Of a DNA stretch of 64,000 bases, positions 35,661-44,987 are shown one piece after another. Each line of letters opens with the position of its first letter. Within the stretch, counting starts at the first letter, position 1. The DNA lies in the NCBI GenBank assembly GCA_029260015.1, contig JAJDEB010000032.1, positions 1 through 64,000 of the forward strand, read 5' to 3'. Source of the DNA: Phycisphaerae bacterium (GTDB lineage Bacteria; Planctomycetota; Phycisphaerae; UBA1845). Below the pieces are notes generated by a model, which did no database searches, was not told the origin of the DNA, and saw nothing but the letters and a program-made list of their open reading frames with translations. The position numbers and the translations under genes are program-made.

Positions 35661-36560
35661 ATGTATAAGAGCAAAATGATTCGATTCAACTGGATGCACA
35701 TCGCGTTTGCGTCGCTGGCATTGGCGTTTGTGTCATCACCGAGTTGGGCTGTGGGTGTGGACGAACCCGCACCGGACGACGCAGCCGTCACCGCAGACGA
35801 TGGTGCGGTTGGAGAAGCCGGCGAGAAGGGTCGTCGTGGACGTCGCGGATTCCGAGGAGACCGCTTTGGCGATGAAGGCTTCGGACCGGGACCGCGCGAT
35901 GGAGCCAAGGGTCGTCGCGGCAAACGTGGTGGTCGGCGTCCGGGTGCGATGCTCTGGAACCGCATGACTGAAGAAGAACGCGAAGACGTTCGTGAGTTCG
36001 TAGCCGAGTATTATCCAGAGGTCAGCGAGTCGTTGGATGCCAATGATAGCGAGGAAGGTGACAACCGACTTAATCGTCGCCACGCCCGCATGCTTCCGGA
36101 AATCCTTCGGATGCACGAACTGTCCAATGAAGATCCGAACATGTTTGAAATCAAAATGGCCGAGCAGAAGAGTCGCTTTGAATTGCGTCGTTTGATCCGC
36201 GAATATCGACAAGCCGACAATACCGAAACCAAGGAACAGCTCAGCACCGAAATCAAACCGTTGGTCGAAGCCGCATTCGACGCCCAGCAGTCACGCATGG
36301 AGCAAGAGGTCGTCGGTCTCGAAAGACGCCTCGAAGGTCTTCGCAATCACATTGCCACCCGTGCCGAGAATCGTGACGCCGAAATCGAGCAGGCATTTGC
36401 CGACGTCCTCGATGGCAAAGAACCCAAAGGCGAGCGTTTCAATCGTGAACGCCGACGCAGCGGTCGAAGGGAAGGCCGCGAACGGCGTGGCCCGGTAGCG
36501 ATTCCCGAACAGGGCGAACCTGACAGCCCGCAAGACATGGATGACGAAACCGAAGAATAA
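35661..36560 (+). CDS. hypothetical secreted protein with Arg/Gly-rich segment and long helical region
   Basis: Signal peptide, then GRRGRRGFRGDRFGDEGFGPGPRDGAKGRRGKRGGRRPG, then charged helical region; start 35643 or 35661. Confidence 0.6.
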   Translation: MYKSKMIRFNWMHIAFASLALAFVSSPSWAVGVDEPAPDDAAVTADDGAVGEAGEKGRRGRRGFRGDRFGDEGFGPGPRDGAKGRRGKRGGRRPGAMLWNRMTEEEREDVREFVAEYYPEVSESLDANDSEEGDNRLNRRHARMLPEILRMHELSNEDPNMFEIKMAEQKSRFELRRLIREYRQADNTETKEQLSTEIKPLVEAAFDAQQSRMEQEVVGLERRLEGLRNHIATRAENRDAEIEQAFADVLDGKEPKGERFNRERRRSGRREGRERRGPVAIPEQGEPDSPQDMDDETEE

Positions 36561-36592
36561 CCTCATCAATCTCAAGTAGCGTTCATACGTTC

Positions 36593-36636
36593 GCGGCGTC
36601 CGATGTGGTGATCCACTGCATTGGACGCCGCTTTTC
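36593..36636 (+). terminator. Rho-independent terminator
   Basis: GCGGCGTCCGATG ... CATTGGACGCCGC (13 bp stem, one wobble) followed by TTTTCT. Confidence 0.75.
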
Positions 36637-36764
36637 TACAGGTACTTCTGCGACCGGAGGCAACGTCACAATCGTACAGGTGTTCTGTTCACGTTGACGA
36701 AAACCTGCTTATTGCACACAATCAAAGGGAGCAATTATCTTAAATAATGAGGTAACCCGAATTC

Positions 36765-38204
36765 ATGTTTGATTCACTTACGCAGCGGTTCAGCGGTGTC
36801 TTCAAGGGGCTCCGCGGTCGGGGTCGCATCTCCGAAGACAACGTAAAGGAAGCAATGCGCGAAGTCCGTACCGCGCTGCTCGAAGCCGACGTTCACGTCG
36901 ATGTCGCCCGCGATTTCTGCGATCAGGTTTATCAGAAGGCCATCGGCGAAGAAGTCATCAACACGCTGAAGCCCGATCAACTCATCATCAAAATCGTCCA
37001 CGACGAACTTGTGCAGTTGATGGGCCCGGTCGATCCAAAGATTCCGTTCATCTCCGGCGGACCGACCGTATTGATGATGGCCGGTCTGCAAGGTTCGGGT
37101 AAGACAACCACCTGCGGCAAACTCGCCCGAAAAGTCATCGCCAGCGCGAAGCGCCCTTTGCTCGTCGCAGCCGACTTAAAGCGCCCGGCGGCCATCGATC
37201 AGCTTGAAGTCCTCGGCGAACAGATTGGCGCTCCGGTCTACACCGAGCGCGGTCATCTCAACGCGGTGAAGGTCTGCCGCAACGGTATCGCCCACGCCCG
37301 TAAGACCGATCGCGACGTGGTGATTCTCGATACGGCTGGTCGCCTGGCGATTGACGAAGAGATGATGGCCGAAGTTGCCAAGATCGCGACCACCTGCAAA
37401 CCTCAGCAAATCTATCTCGTGCTCGACGCGATGACCGGTCAGGATGCGGTTGCGACTGCGAAAGCATTTAATGATCGGTTGGAACTTGACGGCTGCATCT
37501 TGACGAAGCTCGACAGCGACACGCGCGGTGGTGCGGCGCTTTCGCTCAAGCACGTGACGGGTAAGCCGATCAAGTTCGTCGGTATGGGCGAAAAGCTCGA
37601 CGCCCTCGAAGCGTTCCATCCCGATCGCGTAGCCGGCAGTATCCTCGGCATGGGCGACATGCTGACGCTGGTCGAAAAAGCGCAGGAACAGTTCGACGCA
37701 GATGAGCAAGCCAAGCTCGAAAAGAAGATGGCCAAGGGATCGATGACCCTTGACGATTTTCTCGATCAGATGCGCAAGGTTCAGAAGATGGGCTCGATGC
37801 GCGACATCCTCAAGAAGCTGCCCGGTTTTGGTGGGATGGGATCGGACCTGAAAGTCGACGACAAAGAGATCAGCCGCATGGAGGCGATCGTGTTGTCGAT
37901 GACCAAAAAGGAACGAGCGAACCCGGCGATCATCGACACCTCGCGCCGAAGACGCATCGCCAAAGGCAGCGGGGCGGCGACGTCTGATGTCAGCGGGTTG
38001 GTGAAGTCGTTCTCACAAATGCGCGATATGATGAAGGGGATGGCCGGCATGGGCATGCGCGATCGCATGCGTTTCGCCTCACAAATGTCGCAGATGGCGG
38101 CAGCGGGTCAAATGCCAGCAATGAAAGGCAAATCCAGCACATCATCAAAGCGCCGAGTCAACACCAAAGACAAACGCAAAGCCCGCAAGCGCAAAAGAAA
38201 GTAA
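36765..38204 (+). CDS. ffh: signal recognition particle protein
   Basis: GLQGSGKTTTCGKLARK; DTAGRLAIDEEMM; LTKLDSDTRGGAALS; FVGMGEKLDALEAFHPDRVAGSILGMGDMLTLVEKAQE; Met-rich M domain. Confidence 0.97.
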   Translation: MFDSLTQRFSGVFKGLRGRGRISEDNVKEAMREVRTALLEADVHVDVARDFCDQVYQKAIGEEVINTLKPDQLIIKIVHDELVQLMGPVDPKIPFISGGPTVLMMAGLQGSGKTTTCGKLARKVIASAKRPLLVAADLKRPAAIDQLEVLGEQIGAPVYTERGHLNAVKVCRNGIAHARKTDRDVVILDTAGRLAIDEEMMAEVAKIATTCKPQQIYLVLDAMTGQDAVATAKAFNDRLELDGCILTKLDSDTRGGAALSLKHVTGKPIKFVGMGEKLDALEAFHPDRVAGSILGMGDMLTLVEKAQEQFDADEQAKLEKKMAKGSMTLDDFLDQMRKVQKMGSMRDILKKLPGFGGMGSDLKVDDKEISRMEAIVLSMTKKERANPAIIDTSRRRRIAKGSGAATSDVSGLVKSFSQMRDMMKGMAGMGMRDRMRFASQMSQMAAAGQMPAMKGKSSTSSKRRVNTKDKRKARKRKRK

Positions 38205-38211
38205 CGCGCGA

Positions 38212-39012
38212 TCAGTGCTTATGCCGAAGCGTTTGACAAGCGCGGTTATTACCGATCAAACCAGCCCTAGCCAGCGTACACAATCCACCACTTGGTCCCG
38301 AGGCGAGATTTACCTGACGACTAAGGATGGTGTTAGGGCCTGCTCCTCCAAACACGAATCCAGGTCCCGCCGATCCACCTGTTATTGATCTACGGACGCC
38401 GCCTGACGTTGGAGCAGGTGCTCCTAGGCCCGCAGCGCTTTGAACGCCTTGTGAACTCGTTACTAGCGACTGCGAAAGCGAAGCCACCGATCGATTGTCC
38501 GCTGTTCCCAACGCGAGTGCGGCCGTCGAGTTTGCAAGCAGGCCTGCGCTTCGAACGCCAGCACTTGGCACTGTATAGCGACGTTGGTCCGCGTCGGCTG
38601 AACGCGTATCAGGTTGATCGATTGAGTTGATGCCGTCGGTGCGCTCGGCGCCATTCGTATTCATGTTCTTCGCCGACGCCGTTGATTCGGCGGGTGTCGG
38701 AAGGGTTTTATTGGTTTGTCTTTGCGGAGCAGCATTCGGCTTCGATTGAACAGGCGCAGTGCGAACTTCCTCCGGCTGATACGACGCCACCTTTGCCAGT
38801 TTCATTTTCCCGGAGTTTGATCGACTGGTCTGCCCACCAATATTCGTTTGATCATCGTCAACGACCGTCACCGAACGGCTGGACACTTGGGACGTTTGAG
38901 CGGGCGCACCGTCTCCCGGGTTGTGGAAAACCGTCTGAATCTGCGAGCATCCGCCACCGGCGAAAAGGGCCAGCGCTGCGATGATGAGGGCTTGTGATGC
39001 TTGCTTTCTCAT
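38212..39012 (-). CDS. hypothetical lipoprotein
   Basis: MRKQASQALIIAALALFAGGGCSQIQ lipobox. Confidence 0.55.
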   Translation of the reverse strand: MRKQASQALIIAALALFAGGGCSQIQTVFHNPGDGAPAQTSQVSSRSVTVVDDDQTNIGGQTSRSNSGKMKLAKVASYQPEEVRTAPVQSKPNAAPQRQTNKTLPTPAESTASAKNMNTNGAERTDGINSIDQPDTRSADADQRRYTVPSAGVRSAGLLANSTAALALGTADNRSVASLSQSLVTSSQGVQSAAGLGAPAPTSGGVRRSITGGSAGPGFVFGGAGPNTILSRQVNLASGPSGGLCTLARAGLIGNNRACQTLRHKH

Positions 39013-39295
39013 GATTCTCGCTTCTCCTGGAAAGGTCGGCACCTGCCGACGACAATCAATTCTTAGGACACTCGCTCGGGCGACGCAAGCCTAAACAGTG
39101 ACCCGGTACTAGGCTGTTGTCGCCGCATCGGTATAATCTTTCACGAGATCAACCGAATCTTGCGGGCAACCAAGTGTCCGCAGAATCGGAAAAACCGCTA
39201 AAATGGGTCCACAAGGGCCGGAACCAAAGATTCGAGCAGGGGCCAGCCACCATGGAAAATCGCCCCCGAAGAAATTTCGCGAAGGGAACATTGCA

Positions 39296-39865
39296 ATGAA
39301 TAGCCCCCGTAATCGGCGTTTTATCGGATTGATCGGCATGTCAGCCGCTGCGTTTGGCGTACTCCTGACCGGTAGTTGTGTGGAGCAGCTTCCGCAGGCT
39401 CTCGCACCGGAGACAGCCCGCGTGGCGATTCAAAGCCAATGCGCCCAGAACGTGATCAACTGCACCACGAGTTGGCCCGAAGCCGTCGTTGCGGTCGAAT
39501 CAATCGGCGGGCAGATGGTGACGCTGACGGATACCGGATTTCTAATCGAAGGCACGGACGGTAATGGCCAGGAAACCGTGCGACTGTTGGGAAGCGACAG
39601 CGTCCCGGGCGATGGAGCGACGTTGACATCGTTCGAGTGGAGCTTCGGTGCAACGGACGAAGACCCGACCACGTTGGCATCGGGCACCGTTTTTTCAGAT
39701 GATGAGACCGAAGATGTAGCGTTGGCCACCGGTTTTCATTACATCCGGCTAACGGTGGAAAACGACATCATCCGCGAAGTAATCGCATCGGACGAATTCG
39801 GCGTGCTGTTTCAAGACACTCCAAGCTTCGACTTCATAGAATTGGAAATAGAAGTAAGGGACTAA
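39296..39865 (+). CDS. hypothetical lipoprotein
   Basis: MNSPRNRRFIGLIGMSAAAFGVLLTGSCVEQ lipobox; PKD-like C-terminal half. Confidence 0.6.
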   Translation: MNSPRNRRFIGLIGMSAAAFGVLLTGSCVEQLPQALAPETARVAIQSQCAQNVINCTTSWPEAVVAVESIGGQMVTLTDTGFLIEGTDGNGQETVRLLGSDSVPGDGATLTSFEWSFGATDEDPTTLASGTVFSDDETEDVALATGFHYIRLTVENDIIREVIASDEFGVLFQDTPSFDFIELEIEVRD

Positions 39866-39880
39866 GCCCAACAAAAAAAT

Positions 39881-39902
39881 GTAGGGTGTGGCTCGCCGCA
39901 CC
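39881..39902. repeat. solo arm of the GTAGGGT REP-like repeat
   Basis: GTAGGGTGTGGCTCGCCGCACC, hairpin GGTGTGGC-tc-GCCGCACC minus one wobble. Confidence 0.6.
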
Positions 39903-39982
39903 TGTTAAATCCGTAACAAGACAAATCGAAAAACCAAAGCGCCAACCCACAAGACACCAAGAAAGGCGCAACCAAGTCATTC

Positions 39983-40066
39983 GGGCGAGTGGCGGAATGG
40001 CAGACGCAGGGGATTTAAAATCCCCCGAGGGTAAACCTCGTGCGGGTTCGACTCCCGCCTTGCCCA
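39983..40066 (+). tRNA. tRNA-Leu(UAA)
   Basis: 84 nt, acceptor GGGCGAG/CTTGCCC + A, anticodon arm GGGGA-TTTAAAA-TCCCC, T-arm GCGGGTTCGACTCCCGC, long variable arm. Confidence 0.95.
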
Positions 40067-40112
40067 GTCTTCAAGAGTTGTTCTTGAGTTCAAGCATTCC
40101 GTCTCAATCACC

Positions 40113-41135
40113 TTGCGAGTTGAGCATAATTATTGCAAGACTGCGGAGGAACAGGAATTGAACGAACACGATAGAGCCTTAGAAGGCCTCAAGAAGATTC
40201 TCCAATCAATTCAGGAACGCAATGCGGATGAGCTTGCAAACAATCCTAGTCACGGCGATCTGAAGTTGACGGAAGCACACTCGTCAATAGAGTCTGCGAT
40301 TTCATTGGCCAAAGATGTCCTCGTACTTCCGCTAGAAATTCTTCCAACGGTTACACTATTGAGCCTAACCAACCCAACTAAAACAATGTCAAATGTCTTG
40401 ACGTTGGCTGCTAATTTTAGAATTGACACTCCAAACGCAAAACACGAAAAAACGCAGTTGGTTGGCAAGATTGACGATAATTTGGGCGAATTTCACAAGC
40501 ACTACCTACATGTCATACCGTATCTCTTGATCAAGAAGAAAGGGATTAACACTACGCAACTAAGATTGAAGGCACTGGTTGAAGATTTAGAGGTGAAGAA
40601 AGAAGAACTTGGCAAAAAATTGCTGCTATTAAATGACGCCCTAGCGGAATCGGCAGTTTCGCGTAACTCCGAATACTTTTGTAAGGTCGCAACGGCGCAT
40701 AAGAAATCTTCAAAGACTTGGCTTGTTATAGCTTGTATTCTAGCGGTTGCGACTGTTGCGATCGCAATCGCGTGGCCCTTCTTGGTCACTGCGTTAGAGT
40801 TGAACCCGCTCAAGACAGCTGAGGGAATTGCTACTCGTATTATCATCGTTTCTTTGATGTCATTTTCTGTCGTATGGTCATCTAGGATTTATCGTGCCCA
40901 CAGGCATCTATATGTTGTCAATACGCATCGCCAAACAGCTTTACAAACGTTCCAATCTTTTTTTGAGGCGACTAAAGATCCTGACATCAAGAATGCGGTC
41001 CTCCTAGCTGCAACTCGATGTATTTTTTCCCCTTCAGCATCTGGATTTTTGGGTGGGGATCAGGATAACTCTGGGACAAACATTGTAGAGATTATTGGTA
41101 AGGCAACCGAGAAGGCATCTACCAACTCTAGCTAG
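40113..41135 (+). CDS. hypothetical membrane protein, coiled-coil + 2 TM
   Basis: Helical N-terminus, TMs WLVIACILAVATVAIAIAWPFLV and ATRIIIVSLMSFSVVW, conserved-looking tail RIYRAHRHLYVVNTHRQTALQTFQSFFEAT; visibly more AT-rich than surroundings. Confidence 0.6.
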   Translation: MRVEHNYCKTAEEQELNEHDRALEGLKKILQSIQERNADELANNPSHGDLKLTEAHSSIESAISLAKDVLVLPLEILPTVTLLSLTNPTKTMSNVLTLAANFRIDTPNAKHEKTQLVGKIDDNLGEFHKHYLHVIPYLLIKKKGINTTQLRLKALVEDLEVKKEELGKKLLLLNDALAESAVSRNSEYFCKVATAHKKSSKTWLVIACILAVATVAIAIAWPFLVTALELNPLKTAEGIATRIIIVSLMSFSVVWSSRIYRAHRHLYVVNTHRQTALQTFQSFFEATKDPDIKNAVLLAATRCIFSPSASGFLGGDQDNSGTNIVEIIGKATEKASTNSS

Positions 41136-41221
41136 TTTAATGGATTTTGGAGATGTACCTTGGATCATCGACCAGGCCTATGATCAGGCTGCGAGTGGTA
41201 GACCACGTCTACACAAGAACG

Positions 41222-41254
41222 CAGGCCGGCTCATTGCGAACCGGCCTACGGGGT
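41222..41254 (+). terminator. candidate terminator hairpin
   Basis: AGGCCGG-ctcattgcgaa-CCGGCCT followed by a weak T-rich stretch. Confidence 0.45.
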
Positions 41255-41281
41255 TGTTTCTTCAGTTGTGTTGACTGCTGT

Positions 41282-41450
41282 TTAGCGACGACGGCGCGAC
41301 ATGACTGCAATGCCACCTAAGCCCAGCAGTGCGAGGCTTGCCGGTTCTGGCACGTCTACCGTCATCACGAAGTTGGCGATGTCGCCCGGATCGTTGGGGC
41401 CGAATGCGAAGAGGCTCCAGCCTGAACTTGCGGTGAATACTGAGGGGCAT
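41282..41450 (-). pseudogene. remnant of a PEP-CTERM sorting-signal protein (C-terminus only)
   Basis: Minus-strand frame ...SVFTASSGWSLFAFGPNDPGDIANFVMTVDVPEPASLALLGLGGIAVMSRRRR*; in-frame stop upstream, no start. Confidence 0.75.
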
Positions 41451-41481
41451 TTTCACCGCGAACGCTCAATTTCACGATGAG

Positions 41482-41874
41482 TTAGAATGTCGCCAGGTAG
41501 GCGGCGATGTCGTTGATGCTTTGTTGGTCGAAGTTCGGGAACAAGTCCTGGTGCAGAGACTCGTTAAACGTCTCGGTGAGGAAACTTGCGCTGGCGCCTG
41601 CGATATCCGGGGCGTTGCCCGTACCGGTGCCGGGTTCGGCGTGGCATCTCAAGCAATTGGAGTCGTAGGAGGTCTTGCCTGCGGTCGATTGGCCGCCACC
41701 GTCTTCACCATTCATACCGTCTCCACCGTTCATGCCGTCGCCGCCATTGCCATCGTTCATCCCATCGCCACCTTGGTTATTTGTGGGAGCCATTTGGCAG
41801 CCGGCGCCGACCGTTACCAGACCGGCAAGCAGCATGAGAACCGCAACCCCGCGCAGTTTATTCGTCATCATTTG
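41482..41874 (-). CDS. c-type cytochrome lipoprotein
   Basis: Lipobox VTVGAGC; Gly/Asp/Asn-Met repeats; heme motif CLRCH with distal M-rich region. Confidence 0.8.
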   Translation of the reverse strand, partial: QMMTNKLRGVAVLMLLAGLVTVGAGCQMAPTNNQGGDGMNDGNGGDGMNGGDGMNGEDGGGQSTAGKTSYDSNCLRCHAEPGTGTGNAPDIAGASASFLTETFNESLHQDLFPNFDQQSINDIAAYLATF

Positions 41875-42066
41875 TTCATCTCCATTGTCCACCGATTAGT
41901 CGAAGGAACCCGTCCGATAATCATCGTCCAAATCGCGTGACAAACTGAAGACTCCGCCACAAACTAGCAATTTCCAAATCAACCGGAGAGTCCTCGATTC
42001 GCTGCAGGGGCATCTAAGCCCGAGAAAATGTATAAAATTGGCGAAAACGTGGTAAATTCAACCAGT

Positions 42067-42348
42067 TCATTTTGAATCGCTTGCCGAATCTTTTCCAGTA
42101 ATCATGTTTCCAAAATCGCCGGCTGAGTCTTTCGCTTTCTTGAGCAGTCGTTTCGCCCAGACGAATTCGGTGGCGAGAATTGCCAAACCGGCTGGGATGA
42201 CGATAAACGCTGGGCCGGGTAGGACCAGCAGGGCGACACCTACCAGCACCACCGTTCCACCGACCACCAGGACGATGACGCGTTTGGCTTGTTTGAGAAG
42301 TGCTTCGATGCCATTCTCTGCGGCGGATTTGTTGTTTTTGTTTGTCAT
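42067..42348 (-). CDS. PGPGW-family (TIGR02611-like) membrane protein
   Basis: VVLVGVALLVLPGPAFIVIPAGLAILATEFVWAKRLLKKAK. Confidence 0.75.
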   Translation of the reverse strand: MTNKNNKSAAENGIEALLKQAKRVIVLVVGGTVVLVGVALLVLPGPAFIVIPAGLAILATEFVWAKRLLKKAKDSAGDFGNMITGKDSASDSK

Positions 42349-42359
42349 CTTGACGACTT

Positions 42360-43286
42360 CTATCGCGCACGTTTCACGGGAATTTGGACATCTATTTCGA
42401 AATATTCTTCGCCGTGTTGGAAAGGGCGGCCAATCATTGACTCGAAGAACGGGTGGTCGGCGGGGACGTAACGACTGTTGGGTAGCCAGGTTCGAAAGAT
42501 CCAGTCCAACACCCGTAATGCATCTTGGATAGACCCGCGCAACTCGACTTGCGCGACGGTCATCGGTGGGAATTCGATCGCGCCGATTTCACCTTCCGGT
42601 TCGATTGAGTCGACCACCAGCCCGAGGTCATAGCGACAGTCTTTCGGGTCGACGATTTCGGGATCGTCCCACATGTAGCCCAGCCATTGCCCGTCGGCGA
42701 GCCCGCGGTCTTCTGCCCATGTGACGAATCGCTTGGCGGCTTGGAACACTGCGCCTTCTCGATACGAATCATGCACCCGCAAATACGCCACCCGTCGAGC
42801 CGGAAGTTGTCGCAGTGTCAAATCAAAGTCGTCGGAACTGCCTTCGTCGGGAAGCTTGTCTAAGCGATGGCCGGGTACTTGCTCACGCAATGCGGCTTCC
42901 ATGTCATGCCGCCGTTCTTTGCGGAATTTGTCCAGGTTGAATTCACTTGGTGGAACGCCGTACTTGTCTTTGAATCGGCGCGAAAAATCCGAAAGTGACG
43001 CGAACCCGCAGGCCAATGATATCTGCGTTAGTGATTGCGGACCTTGATGCGAGAGCATCCAAAGCGATCGTTCCAACCGGACCCGCCGCACGAACTGGTT
43101 GAGCGTTTCACTCATTATTGCTCTAAATATTCGGTGAAAATGAAACGGTGAAAAGCATGCGACTTCAGCGATGGCATCGAGGTTCAACGGCTTGTCGAGA
43201 TTTAGCACGACGTAATCGATCGCGCGGTTCACACCCTTGAGGTAGTGCGGTGCGGCGTCGGGCGGGTTTTCAGATTCGATTCGCAA
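42360..43286 (-). CDS. AraC-family transcriptional regulator with GyrI-like effector-binding domain
   Basis: NLDAIAEVACFSPFHFHRIFRAIMSETLNQFVRRVRLERS...ISLACGFASLSDFSRRFKDKYG; C-terminal GyrI-like. Confidence 0.93.
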   Translation of the reverse strand: MRIESENPPDAAPHYLKGVNRAIDYVVLNLDKPLNLDAIAEVACFSPFHFHRIFRAIMSETLNQFVRRVRLERSLWMLSHQGPQSLTQISLACGFASLSDFSRRFKDKYGVPPSEFNLDKFRKERRHDMEAALREQVPGHRLDKLPDEGSSDDFDLTLRQLPARRVAYLRVHDSYREGAVFQAAKRFVTWAEDRGLADGQWLGYMWDDPEIVDPKDCRYDLGLVVDSIEPEGEIGAIEFPPMTVAQVELRGSIQDALRVLDWIFRTWLPNSRYVPADHPFFESMIGRPFQHGEEYFEIDVQIPVKRAR

Positions 43287-43450
43287 GATTTGTCAAACCG
43301 TACTGGAGATGATTTGTTATTTTGGCCATGATGACAAGAATAAACAGCATAAGACTTCCGTTGGTGACGTCGATCCTGGTGCTTTCATCTTGCAATAATA
43401 GTGTGCGCACCGGGTCGTCGCAATTTTTGGAATCACAAAGGAATAACGCT

Positions 43451-43822
43451 ATGGATTTGGGAGCATTTTCGGTCAGTCTTACCGTCAAGGACATCGCGGC
43501 ATCGCTGGCGTTTTATGAAGAGTTGGGATTCAAACAGATTCACGGTGATCAATCGCAAAATTGGTTGATTTTGCAAAACGGTGCCAGCACGATCGGTCTG
43601 TTTCAGGGGATGTTTGAGCGGAATTGCCTGACGTTTAACCCTGGCTGGGCGAATCATGGCGATCATCCGGACGGGTTCACCGACGTTCGCGAAATCCAGA
43701 AACGATTGAAGACGGCTGGCTTGACCCTTACAACCGAAGCCGACGAATCAACCGAAGGGCCGGCGAGTTGCACGCTTGTCGATCCTGATGGGAATCCGGT
43801 CTTGATTGATCAGCATCGTTGA
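43451..43822 (+). CDS. VOC/glyoxalase-family protein
   Basis: MDLGAFSVSLTVKDIAASLAFYEELGFKQI...DPDGNPVLIDQ; start at 43451 preferred over 43322. Confidence 0.88.
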   Translation: MDLGAFSVSLTVKDIAASLAFYEELGFKQIHGDQSQNWLILQNGASTIGLFQGMFERNCLTFNPGWANHGDHPDGFTDVREIQKRLKTAGLTLTTEADESTEGPASCTLVDPDGNPVLIDQHR

Positions 43823-43885
43823 CATTTCATCGCACCCTAGGCCCGCCGACTTGTTTGCATTCCGCGTGACGTTTAGCATGTCATT

Positions 43886-44833
43886 ATGCAATATGTACGA
43901 CTGGGCAAGCGCGGGCCGATGGTTTCACGCATGGGGTTTGGGGCGTGGGCAATTGGCGGGATGAACTGGGGGCCGACCGATGACGCCGTTTCGCTATCGG
44001 CGCTGAATGCGGCGCTCGATGCGGGGGTAACGTTCATCGATACGGCTGACGTGTATGGTTTCGGTCATTCCGAAAAGCTGATCGAGCAGGTGGTCCGCGA
44101 GCGCAAGCCCAAAGACCTCGTCATCGCCACGAAAGCCGGTAACGATTTCTACAATGCTGGCGACGGCGACGATGCCGGGTATGGGCCGATCAAGCAGACG
44201 TACGACAAGGATTACATCGTTTACGCGGCAGAGCAGAGCCTCAAGAGACTCAACGTTGAAGCGCTGGACATTTTGCAACTGCACAGTGGTGATTTGGAAC
44301 AGCTTGAGCGCGACGATCCTTGGGAGGCGCTCGAACAGCTCAAGAAGCAGGGCAAGATCAAACATGCCGGCTGGAGCATCCAGTCGTTTCAGGAAACGAC
44401 GCAAGCCCACATTCTCGATGCCCATCACGAATTGATCGACGTGATTCAGGTGCGCTACAACCTGCTCGAGCGCGAAGCCGAGAAGGTTCTGTTTCCCAAA
44501 GCCGAGAAGTACGGCACCGGTGTAATCGTGCGCATACCGATTCTGTTCGGTTTGTTGACGGGCAAGTTCACCCGCGATTCCAAATTCGGCGAAGACGATC
44601 ACCGCAACATGAACCTGTCTGCCGAAAAGCTTGAAGCGTTTCTCGGTCAGTTGGAATCTCTGCAACCGCTGTACCAACAGTTCCCCGACCAAACCACGAC
44701 CCAGGTCAGCCTGCGATTCTGTATCACTCACCCCGCATGCCACGTTGCGATTCCGGGCGCCAAAACGCCAGAGCAAACCACTGAGAATGCAAAAGCGGGA
44801 GCCCTCGGGCCGTTGCCATCCGACGCCCTGTAA
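43886..44833 (+). CDS. aldo/keto reductase
   Basis: GFGAWAIGG...FIDTADVYGFGHSEKLIEQV; HAGWSIQSF; IPGAKTPEQTTENAKA. Confidence 0.93.
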   Translation: MQYVRLGKRGPMVSRMGFGAWAIGGMNWGPTDDAVSLSALNAALDAGVTFIDTADVYGFGHSEKLIEQVVRERKPKDLVIATKAGNDFYNAGDGDDAGYGPIKQTYDKDYIVYAAEQSLKRLNVEALDILQLHSGDLEQLERDDPWEALEQLKKQGKIKHAGWSIQSFQETTQAHILDAHHELIDVIQVRYNLLEREAEKVLFPKAEKYGTGVIVRIPILFGLLTGKFTRDSKFGEDDHRNMNLSAEKLEAFLGQLESLQPLYQQFPDQTTTQVSLRFCITHPACHVAIPGAKTPEQTTENAKAGALGPLPSDAL

Positions 44834-44987
44834 TTATCGCCAACGCTTCCAAGGCGTGACCGCTTGGGATCTCTATTGTAAATTTCGAAAATCCGTGTCC
44901 TTTCGTTCGACTCTCGTTCGTCATTAGGATGAACATCGCCGCAGTGGCGACGATTGAATTCAGACATCAGACACAGGAGGCATGCTC

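Noticed and set aside
35387-35965. 192 aa minus-strand Pro-rich ORF
   Set aside because: Shadow of the RG-rich segment and REP; no independent support.
41262-41456. 64 aa minus-strand ORF
   Set aside because: Wrong frame; the neighbouring frame encodes the clear PEP-CTERM tail.
43994-44776. 260 aa minus-strand ORF
   Set aside because: Antisense shadow of the aldo/keto reductase.
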